NCBI GenBank assembly: GCA_910588135.1 | Contig: CAJUOT010000030.1 | Location: 1 to 36,836, forward strand | DNA length: 36,836 nucleotides | Reading direction: 5' to 3' | DNA from: an uncultured Oscillospiraceae bacterium | Lineage (GTDB): Bacteria > Bacillota > Clostridia > Oscillospirales > Oscillospiraceae | Part shown: piece after piece, positions 7,447 to 14,742 of the stretch | Layout: each line of letters starts with the position of its first letter | Position numbering within the stretch: the stretch's first letter is position 1 | Notes under the pieces: model-generated | Seen by the model: the letters and a program-made list of their open reading frames with translations, nothing else | Told to the model about the DNA's origin: nothing | The model's database searches: none | Program-made: the position numbers and the translations under genes

Positions 7447-8509
7447 TTGCCGCAGCCCCCTTTCTCCCGGGAATCACGCGGCCCACCAGGGCCTTCAGCC
7501 TGTCGTTGTTGGTGGCCAGCATCACCAGGATGAGCACGACGGCGTAGATGAGCATACGGTATTCGGCAATGTCGAACTGCCGCAGCAGCTCGGGCAGGAC
7601 GTAGAGCAGGGCGGCGGCGATGATGGAGCCCCGGATGGAGCCCAGCCCCCCCAGCACCACGAACACCAGCACCAGGATGGAGGTGTTGAAGTCGAACTTG
7701 GCGGCCACGGTGGAGGAGTAGTTGAGCCCGAACAGGGCCCCGGCGGCCCCCGCCAGCGCCGCCGAGGTGACAAAGGCCATGAGCTTGTACTTGGTGGTGT
7801 TGATGCCCACGCTTTCCGCGGCGATGCGGTTGTCCCGCAGGGCCATGATGGCGCGGCCCGAGCGGCTGTTCACCAGATTCTGCACCACCAGCAGGGTGAT
7901 GAGTATGAGCACGAACCCGGCGGTGAAGGAGGCCAGCTTCTGCACCCCCACCGCGCCCATGGGGCCCTTGATGATGGCGGTGCCGTCCGGCTCCAGGTTG
8001 AAGCGGTCGGAGCTGAGGGCCACGTGGAAGCCCTTGCCGTCCACGCCCACATAGAGCACCATGATGATGTTCTTGATGATCTGGCCGAAGGCCAGGGTGA
8101 CAATGGCCAGGTAGTCCCCCTGGAGGCGCAGCACCGGCACGCCCACGATCACGCCGCCCAGCGCCCCGAACACCGCCCCCACCACCATGGACAGGGCAAG
8201 GCGCAGGGGGACGAAGGGGACCGCGTCCGCCAGCAGGAACGAGGCCACAATGCCGGAAAAGGCCCCCAGGCTCATAAAGCCCGCGTGGCCCAGGGACAGC
8301 TCGCCCAGGACGCCCACCGTCAGGTTCAGCGACACCGCCATGACAATGTAGCAGCAGGCGGGCACCAGCAGGGACTGGAGGGTGTTGGACACCAGCGTGA
8401 CCCGGACCTGCTTCTGCACCAGCAGCAGAATCTGGATCGCCGCGAAGGCGGCGGTGACGATGCCGTAGTTGAGAAACCCGCTGCGGGCGTTTTTGTTGAT
8501 TTTCTTCAT
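7439..8509 (-). CDS. livM: Branched-chain amino-acid ABC transporter permease LivM
   Basis: This 356-residue inner-membrane permease has about nine to ten hydrophobic segments. It contains the LivM landmarks SLNLTVGVLGELSLGHAGFMSLGAFSG and ALRDNRIAAESVGINTTKYKL, the coupling loop that contacts the ATPases. The start ATG is 7 bases beyond the livH stop with GTGAGGC as ribosome site. Together with LivH it forms the translocation channel. Confidence 0.95.
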   Translation of the reverse strand: MKKINKNARSGFLNYGIVTAAFAAIQILLLVQKQVRVTLVSNTLQSLLVPACCYIVMAVSLNLTVGVLGELSLGHAGFMSLGAFSGIVASFLLADAVPFVPLRLALSMVVGAVFGALGGVIVGVPVLRLQGDYLAIVTLAFGQIIKNIIMVLYVGVDGKGFHVALSSDRFNLEPDGTAIIKGPMGAVGVQKLASFTAGFVLILITLLVVQNLVNSRSGRAIMALRDNRIAAESVGINTTKYKLMAFVTSAALAGAAGALFGLNYSSTVAAKFDFNTSILVLVFVVLGGLGSIRGSIIAAALLYVLPELLRQFDIAEYRMLIYAVVLILVMLATNNDRLKALVGRVIPGRKGAAANG

Positions 8510-8516
8510 GGCCGCC

Positions 8517-9407
8517 TCACACTTTCTCGGGCACGTACCTGCCCAGCAGGCCGGCGGGCCGCACCAGCAGCACGATGATCAGCACCGCGAACACCACCGC
8601 GTCGGACAGGTCGGTGGAGACGTAGGCCCCGGCAAAAATCTCGATGACGCCCAGCAGGATGCCGCCCAGCAGCGCCCCGGGGACGGAGCCGATGCCGCCG
8701 AACACCGCGGCGGTAAACGCCTTGATGCCGGGCAGGGAGCCGGTGGTGGGGGACAGGGTGGGGTAGGCGGAGCACATCAGCACCCCCGCCAGCGCCGCCA
8801 GGGCGGAGCCGATGGCGAAGGTCATGGAGATGGTGGCGTTCACGTCGATGCCCATGAGCTGGGCCGCGCCCTTGTCCTCGGAGCAGGCCCGCATGGCTTT
8901 GCCCAGTTTCGTCTGGCCGGTGAACAGGGTCAGGCCCACCATCACCACGATACAGCACACGATGGACAAAACCGCCACGTAGGAGATGGACAGCTGGCCG
9001 GGGATGAGCTCCAGGCTGCTGTTGCCGGAGGTGCCCACAATGGGGGTGAACACCTTGGTGGCCGCGCCCCACAGGAGCTGGGCGCTGTTCTGCAAAAAGT
9101 AGCTGACGCCGATGGCGGTGATGAGCACCGCCAGGGAGGGGGCCGCCCGGAGGGGCTTGTAGGCCAGCCGCTCGATGGCCATGCCCAGCACCGTGCACAC
9201 CAGCACCGCCAGCACCACCCCCGCCACCGGGGGCAGGTGGAAGCTGCCCATGGCGAAAAAGCACACGTAGGCCCCCACCATGATTACGTCGCCGTGGGCG
9301 AAGTTCAGCATTTTGGCGATGCCGTACACCATGGTGTAGCCCAGGGCGATGATGGCGTAGATGCTGCCCAGGCTGACCCCGGTGATCACGTTGTTCAGGA
9401 AGGACAT
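8517..9407 (-). CDS. livH: Branched-chain amino-acid ABC transporter permease LivH
   Basis: This 296-residue permease begins MSFLNNVITGVSLGSIYAII and has seven to eight membrane segments. Key blocks are ALGYTMVYGIAKMLNFAHGD and RACSEDKGAAQLMGIDVN (coupling loop). The frame stays open to a GTG at 9419, but the ATG at 9407 has AGAGAGGTGAG at ideal spacing and matches the usual LivH start, so it is preferred. It pairs with LivM. A terminator-like hairpin pair separates it from livJ upstream, so its expression is probably lower than that of the binding protein. Confidence 0.95.
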   Translation of the reverse strand: MSFLNNVITGVSLGSIYAIIALGYTMVYGIAKMLNFAHGDVIMVGAYVCFFAMGSFHLPPVAGVVLAVLVCTVLGMAIERLAYKPLRAAPSLAVLITAIGVSYFLQNSAQLLWGAATKVFTPIVGTSGNSSLELIPGQLSISYVAVLSIVCCIVVMVGLTLFTGQTKLGKAMRACSEDKGAAQLMGIDVNATISMTFAIGSALAALAGVLMCSAYPTLSPTTGSLPGIKAFTAAVFGGIGSVPGALLGGILLGVIEIFAGAYVSTDLSDAVVFAVLIIVLLVRPAGLLGRYVPEKV

Positions 9408-9427
9408 TTCCGATCTCACCTCTCTCT

Positions 9428-9508
9428 AAAAAATACGACAGGGCCGCGGCGGGAAAACAGGCTCCCGCCGCGGCGAAAAAAGGGGCTGCCGGAGGCTCCG
9501 GCAGCCCC
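9428..9508 (-). terminator. Tandem hairpins between livJ and livH (partial terminator/attenuator)
   Basis: Two stem-loops lie in the livJ-livH gap. One is 9482-9492/9498-9508 with seven bases (GAAAAAA, 9475-9481) giving a minus-strand U-tract. The other is 9443-9454/9463-9474 with a run of six A at 9428-9433. Both can terminate minus-strand transcripts. The arrangement is common where a binding protein is needed in excess over its permease. Confidence 0.65.
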
Positions 9509-9526
9509 TTTGGCGTTCGTTTTTAC

Positions 9527-10714
9527 TTACTGGGCGTCCACGTACGCGCCGTTCTCCACCTTGAAGATCAGCGGGGACTTGTCGATCTCGCCGGTGTCCT
9601 TCCAGGTCATGCCCTTGCCGGTGAGGCCGTCCACCTTGAAGGTGCCGCTGCCGAACTTGGCGGCCAGGGCGTCGCACAGGGCGGCGCTGTCCATGTCCGC
9701 CAGACCCTCGATCTCGCAGCAGGCCTCATAGATGGCGTACATACAGTCATAGCCGTCGGCGGCGAACTGGTTGGGCAGGATATTGTGGGCCTCCTGGTAC
9801 TTCTCCACGAAGGACTTGGTGCGCTCGTCCTCCGCCCCGGCGCTGAAGGGGGTCATGAGCAGCAGGCCCTCCGCCAGGGACTTGTCGAAGCCGTCCATGT
9901 CCAGCATACCGTCCATGCCGTCCCCGCCGATGAACAGGGGGGCGTAGCTCATCTGCTTGGCCTGGGCCAGAATCAGGGAGGCGGGGGTGTAGTAGATGGG
10001 CAGGAACACCACGTCCGCCCCGGCGTCCTTGCAGGCGTTGAGCTGCACGGTGTAGTCGGTGTTCTTGTCGTCGGGGTAGGTCTGGGTGGCCACCAGGTCC
10101 ATGCCCAGCTCCTTGGTCTTGGCGATGAAGGCCTCGGCGATGCCGGTGGAGTAAGAGTCGCCGTTGTTATAGATGATGCCGTACTTGGTGCCCAGGCCGT
10201 TGTTCTTCAGGTACTCCGCCCCGGCGGTGCCCAGGTAGGGGTCGGTGAAGCACATCTGGAACACGTTGTCCTTGCCCGCCACCACCTCGGGGGAGGAGGC
10301 GGAGGGGGTGAGCTGGAAGTAGCGGTCGTTGTAAGTCTCGGCGGACACGGTCACGCAGGGGCCGGTGGTGGTGCAGCCGTAGATGACCAGGGGCGCGTCC
10401 TTGGCCCAGTCCTTCAGGGAGTTGTAGGCGGCCACGGCGGTGTCGGCCACGCCGGTGTCGTCCTCGTACTTGAAGTCAAACTTCACGGGGCCGTTGAGGG
10501 CGTTGATCTCCTCCACGGCGATCTCCGCGCCCCACTCGGTGGCGGTGCCGTACTGGGCGTTGTCGCCGGTGGTGGGGCCGATGCCGCCCACCTTGATGGT
10601 GACGGCGCCGCTGTTTTCGCCGCCGTTCCCGCCGCCGCCGTTGGAGCAGCCGGCCAGCAGGCCGAAGCACAGGGCGCCGGCCAGAAGCAGGGCCGCAAGA
10701 TTTTTCTTTTTCAT
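9527..10714 (-). CDS. livJ: Branched-chain amino-acid ABC transporter substrate-binding lipoprotein LivJ
   Basis: This 395-residue lipoprotein has the signal MKKKNLAALLLAGALCFGLL ending in lipobox LAGC (Cys23), then a Gly/Asn linker. The mature part is a periplasmic-binding-protein type 1 fold: VGGIGPTTGDNAQYG, GADVVFLPIYYTP and GTFKVDGLTGKGMTW are typical of LivJ-type leucine/isoleucine/valine-binding receptors. Related receptors bind other amides or short amino compounds, so the ligand is not certain. The start has a good AGGAGGG ribosome site. A consensus promoter lies 82 bases upstream, and hairpins follow the stop, so livJ is the first gene of the operon and likely the most abundant product. 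Confidence 0.95.
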   Translation of the reverse strand: MKKKNLAALLLAGALCFGLLAGCSNGGGGNGGENSGAVTIKVGGIGPTTGDNAQYGTATEWGAEIAVEEINALNGPVKFDFKYEDDTGVADTAVAAYNSLKDWAKDAPLVIYGCTTTGPCVTVSAETYNDRYFQLTPSASSPEVVAGKDNVFQMCFTDPYLGTAGAEYLKNNGLGTKYGIIYNNGDSYSTGIAEAFIAKTKELGMDLVATQTYPDDKNTDYTVQLNACKDAGADVVFLPIYYTPASLILAQAKQMSYAPLFIGGDGMDGMLDMDGFDKSLAEGLLLMTPFSAGAEDERTKSFVEKYQEAHNILPNQFAADGYDCMYAIYEACCEIEGLADMDSAALCDALAAKFGSGTFKVDGLTGKGMTWKDTGEIDKSPLIFKVENGAYVDAQ

Positions 10715-10759
10715 TCTGGTTCCCTCCTACTATTGATATGCGCGATCCTCTCATGCATC

Positions 10760-10824
10760 GAAGGGGGCACGATTGCGCCCCCCAGATTGTTGACAATTAT
10801 ATACTTGTGAACCCACGCTGTCAA
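10760..10824 (-). promoter_or_regulatory. Consensus promoter and hairpin leader of the liv operon
   Basis: Minus-strand TTGACA (10819-10824) and TATAAT (10796-10801) have an exact 17-base spacer, a perfect sigma-A promoter. ATTGT-TG-ACAAT (10786-10797) overlaps the -10 and could be an operator half-site pair. A G-run/C-run hairpin near 10763-10783 sits early in the leader. Confidence 0.8.
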
Positions 10825-10829
10825 CCGTC

Positions 10830-10861
10830 AAAAAGCACAATGACCGCCCTGTCCGGGCGGC
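10830..10861 (-). terminator. Probable terminator of the SDR gene
   Basis: A CCGCCC (10844-10849)/GGGCGG (10855-10860) stem with loop TGTCC is followed on the minus strand, after about nine bases, by five T. It separates the SDR transcript from the liv promoter. Confidence 0.5.
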
Positions 10862-10892
10862 CGTTGTATGATATTATGACGGATATTTGTTC

Positions 10893-11624
10893 TCAAATTA
10901 CAAACCCCCCGTTGGGGGCCAGCACCTGCCCGGTGAGGAAGGACGCCTCGTCCGACGCCAGGAACGCAATCGCGGCCGCGGCCTCTTCCGCCGTCCCGAT
11001 CCGCCCCAGGGGGGTCTCGTCCGCCAGGGCCGCCAGCTCCCCGGGGGAAAGGTGGGCGTTCATTTTTGTGTCGATCACCCCCGGCGCCACGCAGTTTACC
11101 CGGATATTGGAGGGGCCAAGCTCCTTTGCCAGGGCTTTTGTATACGCGATGACCGCCCCTTTGGTGGCGGAGTAGGCCGCCTCGCAGGACGCCCCCACCT
11201 GTCCCCACATGGAGGACAGGGTGACAATGGAGCCGGACCGGCGGGCAAGCATATGGGGCAGCACCGCCCGGCAGCAGTGGTGGACGCCGTCCACATTGAC
11301 GGCAAACAGCCGCCGCCATTGTTCCCCGTCAATTTGACTGATGAGGCCGGTGTGGGCAATGCCCGCGGCGCAAACCAAAATGTCAAGTTGACAGAATTTT
11401 TCTAACACACTGTCAACCATCCGCCCCACCTGCTCCTGGTCGGCCACATCCGCCCGGACAGCCAGGGCGGGCACGCCCCGGCTGTCCAGCCCGCGCGCCA
11501 GCGCCTCCGCCGCTTCCCCGCTCTCCCGGTATCCCACAGCCACTCCCCAGCCTCTTTCCGCAAACAGGCGGACCGCGGCGGCCCCAATTCCCCGGGAGCC
11601 CCCGGTGACCAGCGCATATTTCAT
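10893..11624 (-). CDS. SDR family NAD(P)-dependent oxidoreductase (FabG-like)
   Basis: This 243-residue classical short-chain dehydrogenase has cofactor motif TGGSRGIG (residues 7-14), structural motif CAAGIAHTG (85-93), Asn110, and catalytic Ser138-Tyr151-x3-Lys155 (YSATKGA). The PG motif VAPGVIDTKM and C-terminal FLTGQVLAPNGGF complete the fold. It resembles 3-oxoacyl-ACP reductase FabG, but it is alone, without other fatty-acid genes, so the substrate is open. The start at 11624 was chosen over 11693 because GGGAGGG lies just ahead and the TGGSRGIG motif then sits at its usual distance. Its promoter overlaps that of the divergent tRNA gene. Confidence 0.92.
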   Translation of the reverse strand: MKYALVTGGSRGIGAAAVRLFAERGWGVAVGYRESGEAAEALARGLDSRGVPALAVRADVADQEQVGRMVDSVLEKFCQLDILVCAAGIAHTGLISQIDGEQWRRLFAVNVDGVHHCCRAVLPHMLARRSGSIVTLSSMWGQVGASCEAAYSATKGAVIAYTKALAKELGPSNIRVNCVAPGVIDTKMNAHLSPGELAALADETPLGRIGTAEEAAAAIAFLASDEASFLTGQVLAPNGGFVI

Positions 11625-11664
11625 GACAGTTCCCTCCCCCAGCTTTCTTCCAGACGCGGATATT

Positions 11665-11693
11665 AGTATATCACGGGAAAAAAGCCTTGACAA
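11665..11693 (-). promoter_or_regulatory. Promoter of the SDR gene
   Basis: Minus-strand TTGTCA (11688-11693) and TATACT (11665-11670) have a 17-base spacer. The -35 box occupies the same base pairs as the -35 box of the divergent tRNA promoter. Confidence 0.65.
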
Positions 11694-11715
11694 GCGGCGG
11701 CGCGGCCGCTATAAT
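11687..11715 (+). promoter_or_regulatory. Consensus promoter of tRNA-Val
   Basis: TTGACA (11687-11692) and TATAAT (11710-11715) are separated by 17 bases, 35 bases before the tRNA 5' end. This is a perfect sigma-A promoter. Confidence 0.85.
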
Positions 11716-11750
11716 ATGTTTTGTTCCGCTCGCAGGGAGCGGCGGCACAG

Positions 11751-11827
11751 GGACGATTAGCTCAGCTGGTACGAGCATCCGCTTGACGTGCGGGAGGTCA
11801 CAGGTTCAAGTCCTGTATCGTCCACCA
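11751..11827 (+). tRNA. tRNA-Val (anticodon GAC)
   Basis: A complete cloverleaf is visible: acceptor GGACGAT/ATCGTCC, D-stem GCTC/GAGC, anticodon stem TCCGC/GCGGG with loop TTGACGT (anticodon GAC, reading GUC/GUU-type valine codons), T-stem ACAGG/CCTGT with TTCAAGT, discriminator A, and encoded CCA. Its 3' half from the anticodon loop onward is repeated at 19629, which marks it as the integration site of the adjacent islands. Confidence 0.95.
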
Positions 11828-11868
11828 CAAATCCGCTTGAAACCGTTGGTTTTGGGCGGATTTTCTTA
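11783..11868 (+). other. Attachment site copy 1 (attL-like, in tRNA-Val 3' end) with tRNA terminator
   Basis: From the anticodon loop TTGACG to GGGCGGATTTT this sequence is repeated at 19629-19711 with only a few mismatches. Homology continues more loosely for about 90 further bases. The part after the CCA forms an AAATCCGC/GCGGATTT hairpin (11829-11866) followed by T-rich sequence, the tRNA terminator. Confidence 0.85.
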
Positions 11869-11913
11869 TTTTTGCTCACTTTTTGGATGTGTTCATTTTT
11901 CGCCCTTTGGGTT

Positions 11914-11933
11914 TGACCACATAAATGACCACA
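11914..11933 (+). promoter_or_regulatory. Paired arm-type integrase sites, island 1 left end
   Basis: Two direct TGACCACA copies (11914-11921 and 11926-11933) lie 12 bases apart, centre to centre. The same pair with the same period occurs at 19494-19513 and 19761-19780, always beside an att copy. Arm-site function is inferred from position and spacing. Confidence 0.6.
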
Positions 11934-12006
11934 GACAGAAAATAATCTGTCCCCGGCTGGGGGCAGTGAGAACGCGGTTGGCTTTGGCGGTAGCGGGAGA
12001 GGCTCT

Positions 12007-12034
12007 TACTGATTACGGCGTAGTAAAATTTTCC
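12007..12034 (+). repeat. Boundary motif copy 1 (GATTACGGCGTAGTAAA)
   Basis: First of four copies of a conserved motif of about 25 bases. The others start at 19407, 19862 and 26597. It separates the att/arm region from the island's gene cargo. The surrounding 12035-12114 shows no gene. Confidence 0.65.
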
Positions 12035-12114
12035 CGGTTTTTATCGGTTGAGCCTGCGGACGATTATTTGGACCTAAATAGTGAAGCCCAAGCTATGCCT
12101 ATAAGCAGCGGGGC

Positions 12115-12558
12115 TCAAAGCGCCCAGGGATAGTTTGATCCTAGGCTGACGCGATAGCTCTCGCAGAGCTTTTTCGCGTACTCGTAATAGGAGACGACGC
12201 AGGGACGGCACCAGGTATCGTATCCATCGTTGATGTGGTTATCTGTCTTGCGCGGCGAACGGAAAAAGTCCTCCGCTTCGAAACTCTCCGCCACCGAGTC
12301 CAGCACCCGCATCTGGGTCTGCCGTTTGAACTTCGGCTGGCGCACGCCGTCCACAAAAACGGACTCACAAAAGGACTGTTTGCTGGTGGTGTAGTAGGTG
12401 TGCTTCTCCGAATAGGTAGCCGGCGTCCAGATGACTATTTCTTCGTCCGTGTCAGTATCCTTTGCCACTGTGACAACATAGATGAGCTTGCCATCATAGA
12501 GCCGGTAGTACCCCGCATAGATCCGTCTGTTCCTCGTGCGTCTACTCCCTCTGCGCAA
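12115..12558 (-). CDS. DUF1653-like small protein, N-terminus uncertain
   Basis: This 147-residue frame has a YYRLYDGKLIYVVTVAKDTDTDEE block followed by SVFVDGVRQPKFKRQTQ, which resembles the DUF1653 fold (a short beta-rich domain of unknown function). The C-terminal part (residues 80-147) is unlike that family and contains several Cys and Tyr residues. No ATG is available. The only start is a TTG at 12558, shortly after an in-frame TGA, with no clear ribosome site, so the gene may have lost its 5' end. It follows hsdM on the same strand and ends just inside the left end of island 1. Confidence 0.5.
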   Translation of the reverse strand: MRRGSRRTRNRRIYAGYYRLYDGKLIYVVTVAKDTDTDEEIVIWTPATYSEKHTYYTTSKQSFCESVFVDGVRQPKFKRQTQMRVLDSVAESFEAEDFFRSPRKTDNHINDGYDTWCRPCVVSYYEYAKKLCESYRVSLGSNYPWAL

Positions 12559-12641
12559 TATTTCTATGCTTCAGAAGCATTTGTTCAATTACCAGTATTG
12601 GAAATTTATTTGAGCTGGGCGTATAGTGTATTTTACCGCAG

Positions 12642-14138
12642 TTATCCCTCTGCCACATCCAACTGCCGCATTAATTCCTGGAACCCCTCCAGCGCACTTT
12701 GGAGATTCTCAATAATGTCCCCCGCCAATACATCCGGCTCCGGCAGATTTTCCAAATCCGCAAGGGACTTATCCTTGATCCAAAAAATATCCAGGCTGGC
12801 CTTGTCCCGATCCAAAATCTCCTGGGCGGAGAATTTCCGCCAGCGGCCATCCGGATTATCCTCCGACCAAGTCTCTGTGCGCTGATGGCGGTTTTCCGAA
12901 TTGAAGCATCGGATAAAATCCTCCAGATCAACATCCGTCATAGGGTGCTGCTTCAGCGTGAAATGGACATTGGTACGGAAGTCGTATACCCAAATCTCTT
13001 TTGTCTGGCGCTCTGAGCTGGCGGGGCGCTTATCAAAAAAGATTACGTTTGCCTTCACACCGGGTTTATAAAAAATGCCGGTAGGGAGACGCAGGATTGT
13101 GTGCAGGTCCGTGGTTTCCAGCAGTTTCCGCCGCACAGTTTCCCCCGCGCCACCTTCAAAAAGCACGTTGTCCGGAACCACCACCGCCGCCTTGCCGGTG
13201 CTGTTCAAAATGGTGTTGATGTGCTGGACAAAATTCAACTGCTTGTTGGAGCTGGTGGTCCAAAAATCTGTCCGGTTATAAACCAAATCTTCTTCCTCCT
13301 GCTCCCCCTCCTCGTTGGTAAAGGTGATGGAGGATTTCTTGCCAAAGGGCGGATTGGTCAGCACGTAGTCCACCCGGTAGCCTGGGTCAGTGAGCAGCGC
13401 GTCGCCCAAGGTGACGGGGACATTCCCATAGATATCCCCGATGTTGTGGAGGTACAGGTTCATCAGGCACAGCTTGAAGGTGGTTCCCACCAGCTCGCTG
13501 CCGTGGAAGGTTTGGTTTTTCAGGAATTCCTTCTGCTCCCGATCCAGCGCATAGTGGGCCGGGTTCGCGATGTACTCTTGGGCGGCAAGGAAAAAGCCGC
13601 CGCTGCCGCAGCAGGGATCCGCGATGGTTTTCGTCGGCTCCGGGCGGACGCAGCGCACCATGGCGCGGATGAGCGGGCGGGGCGTGAAGTATTGCCCGGC
13701 GCCGCTTTTCACATCCTCCGCGTTTTTCTGAAGCAGGCCCTCGTAGATTTCGCCCTTGACGTCGGAGGACATGGACACCCACCGCTCCTGGTCGACCATT
13801 TGCACGATACGGTATAGGATGGCGGCGCTGCTGATTTTGTTCACCGCGCCCTTGAATATCTTTCCCAAGATACCGCCCTGTTCCCCCAGCTTTTCCAGGG
13901 TGGCCTTGTACTGCTCCTCCAACTCCGCGCCCTTTAGGGTGTTCATGTCCGCCCAGGCATACCCCGCGGGGATGCCTGTTTCCCGCCTGTAGGGCGGCTT
14001 GGCGTACTCGTCCGCCATTTTGAGGAAGATCAGATAGGTGAGCTGCTCCAGGTAGTCGCCGTAGGACACGCCGTTGTCCCGCAGAGGGTTGCACATTCCC
14101 CAGACCTTGGAAATGATGGTGGAAGTTTGGTCAGGCAT
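12642..14138 (-). CDS. hsdM: Type I restriction-modification DNA methyltransferase subunit HsdM
   Basis: This 498-residue N6-adenine methyltransferase has GAGQYFTP (146-153), AdoMet motif I DPCCGSGGF (174-182) and catalytic motif IV NPPF (262-265). The N-terminal helical domain DNGVSYGDYLEQLTYLIFLKMAD is the standard HsdM recruitment domain. It methylates the host recognition site in complex with HsdS and supports cleavage with HsdR. The ATG at 14138 has AAAGGA at good spacing and was preferred over two ATGs just upstream. The start overlaps the preceding small membrane-protein gene by 8 bases. All key motifs are intact, so methylation activity is likely. Confidence 0.95.
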   Translation of the reverse strand: MPDQTSTIISKVWGMCNPLRDNGVSYGDYLEQLTYLIFLKMADEYAKPPYRRETGIPAGYAWADMNTLKGAELEEQYKATLEKLGEQGGILGKIFKGAVNKISSAAILYRIVQMVDQERWVSMSSDVKGEIYEGLLQKNAEDVKSGAGQYFTPRPLIRAMVRCVRPEPTKTIADPCCGSGGFFLAAQEYIANPAHYALDREQKEFLKNQTFHGSELVGTTFKLCLMNLYLHNIGDIYGNVPVTLGDALLTDPGYRVDYVLTNPPFGKKSSITFTNEEGEQEEEDLVYNRTDFWTTSSNKQLNFVQHINTILNSTGKAAVVVPDNVLFEGGAGETVRRKLLETTDLHTILRLPTGIFYKPGVKANVIFFDKRPASSERQTKEIWVYDFRTNVHFTLKQHPMTDVDLEDFIRCFNSENRHQRTETWSEDNPDGRWRKFSAQEILDRDKASLDIFWIKDKSLADLENLPEPDVLAGDIIENLQSALEGFQELMRQLDVAEG

Positions 14139-14742
14139 GGTCATCATCCTTTTGTGTATTTATTGAAATAGTATGTAACTCTTTACGAATTTGACTCACT
14201 TCTTTGGTTTGCTTTTTCATTTCCTGATACACATCTTCCGTTGGTGACTCATACAAGGCCCAAAAATACTGCTTGAGATCAATATCAATATGTTCATTGT
14301 ATTTAGAATTGGAGTCTTCATATGATAATGCAATGGTAAGTAGTTCCTTGCTCATTTGTTCCAATTGCAAATGACTCCCAATACAAATATACCAGCGTTG
14401 TTCTATTCCAAGGGTAAATAAAGCTGAACAAAGTCTTTCAAGATGTTCTTTGTCTGATTTATTAGCCATATTATCTAAAAATTGTTCCGAAATGTGCAGA
14501 TTCACATTATTCGCTATACGTTTCCCAATGTTCTGAATGCACAAAACAGCTAATCCAGATTTAATAATTTCGAATGAAACCGTTACAAACGCCCGATTGC
14601 TTTCTTCAAACTGTCGTTTGGACTCTTCAATTTGCTCCTTTGTGGCCTTTGCAGACCGTATATTTGCCCAACATATAAAGATAGTCGCAACTACATAAAC
14701 AGCAGTAATTACAACCATCAGCCAATCGGTAATGGATGGCAT
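14131..14742 (-). CDS. Small membrane-anchored coiled-coil protein inside the hsd operon
   Basis: This 203-residue protein has one N-terminal membrane helix (about residues 7-25, WLMVVITAVYVVATIFICWA), then a charged coiled-coil stretch (SAKATKEQIEESKRQFEES) and a soluble domain of unknown fold ending in a second charged helix. The ATG overlaps the hsdS stop (TAATG) and its stop overlaps the hsdM start, so it is translated as part of the operon. Its base composition is visibly more AT-rich than hsdR or hsdM, suggesting separate acquisition. Proteins with this N-terminal pattern occur in defence loci, but no function is established here. Confidence 0.8.
   Translation of the reverse strand: MPSITDWLMVVITAVYVVATIFICWANIRSAKATKEQIEESKRQFEESNRAFVTVSFEIIKSGLAVLCIQNIGKRIANNVNLHISEQFLDNMANKSDKEHLERLCSALFTLGIEQRWYICIGSHLQLEQMSKELLTIALSYEDSNSKYNEHIDIDLKQYFWALYESPTEDVYQEMKKQTKEVSQIRKELHTISINTQKDDDHA

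Noticed and set aside
5486..7533. Long open frames of about 600 codons on both strands across livF/livG
   Set aside because: They are out of frame with two clear ABC ATPases and have His/Arg/Pro-rich shadow composition.
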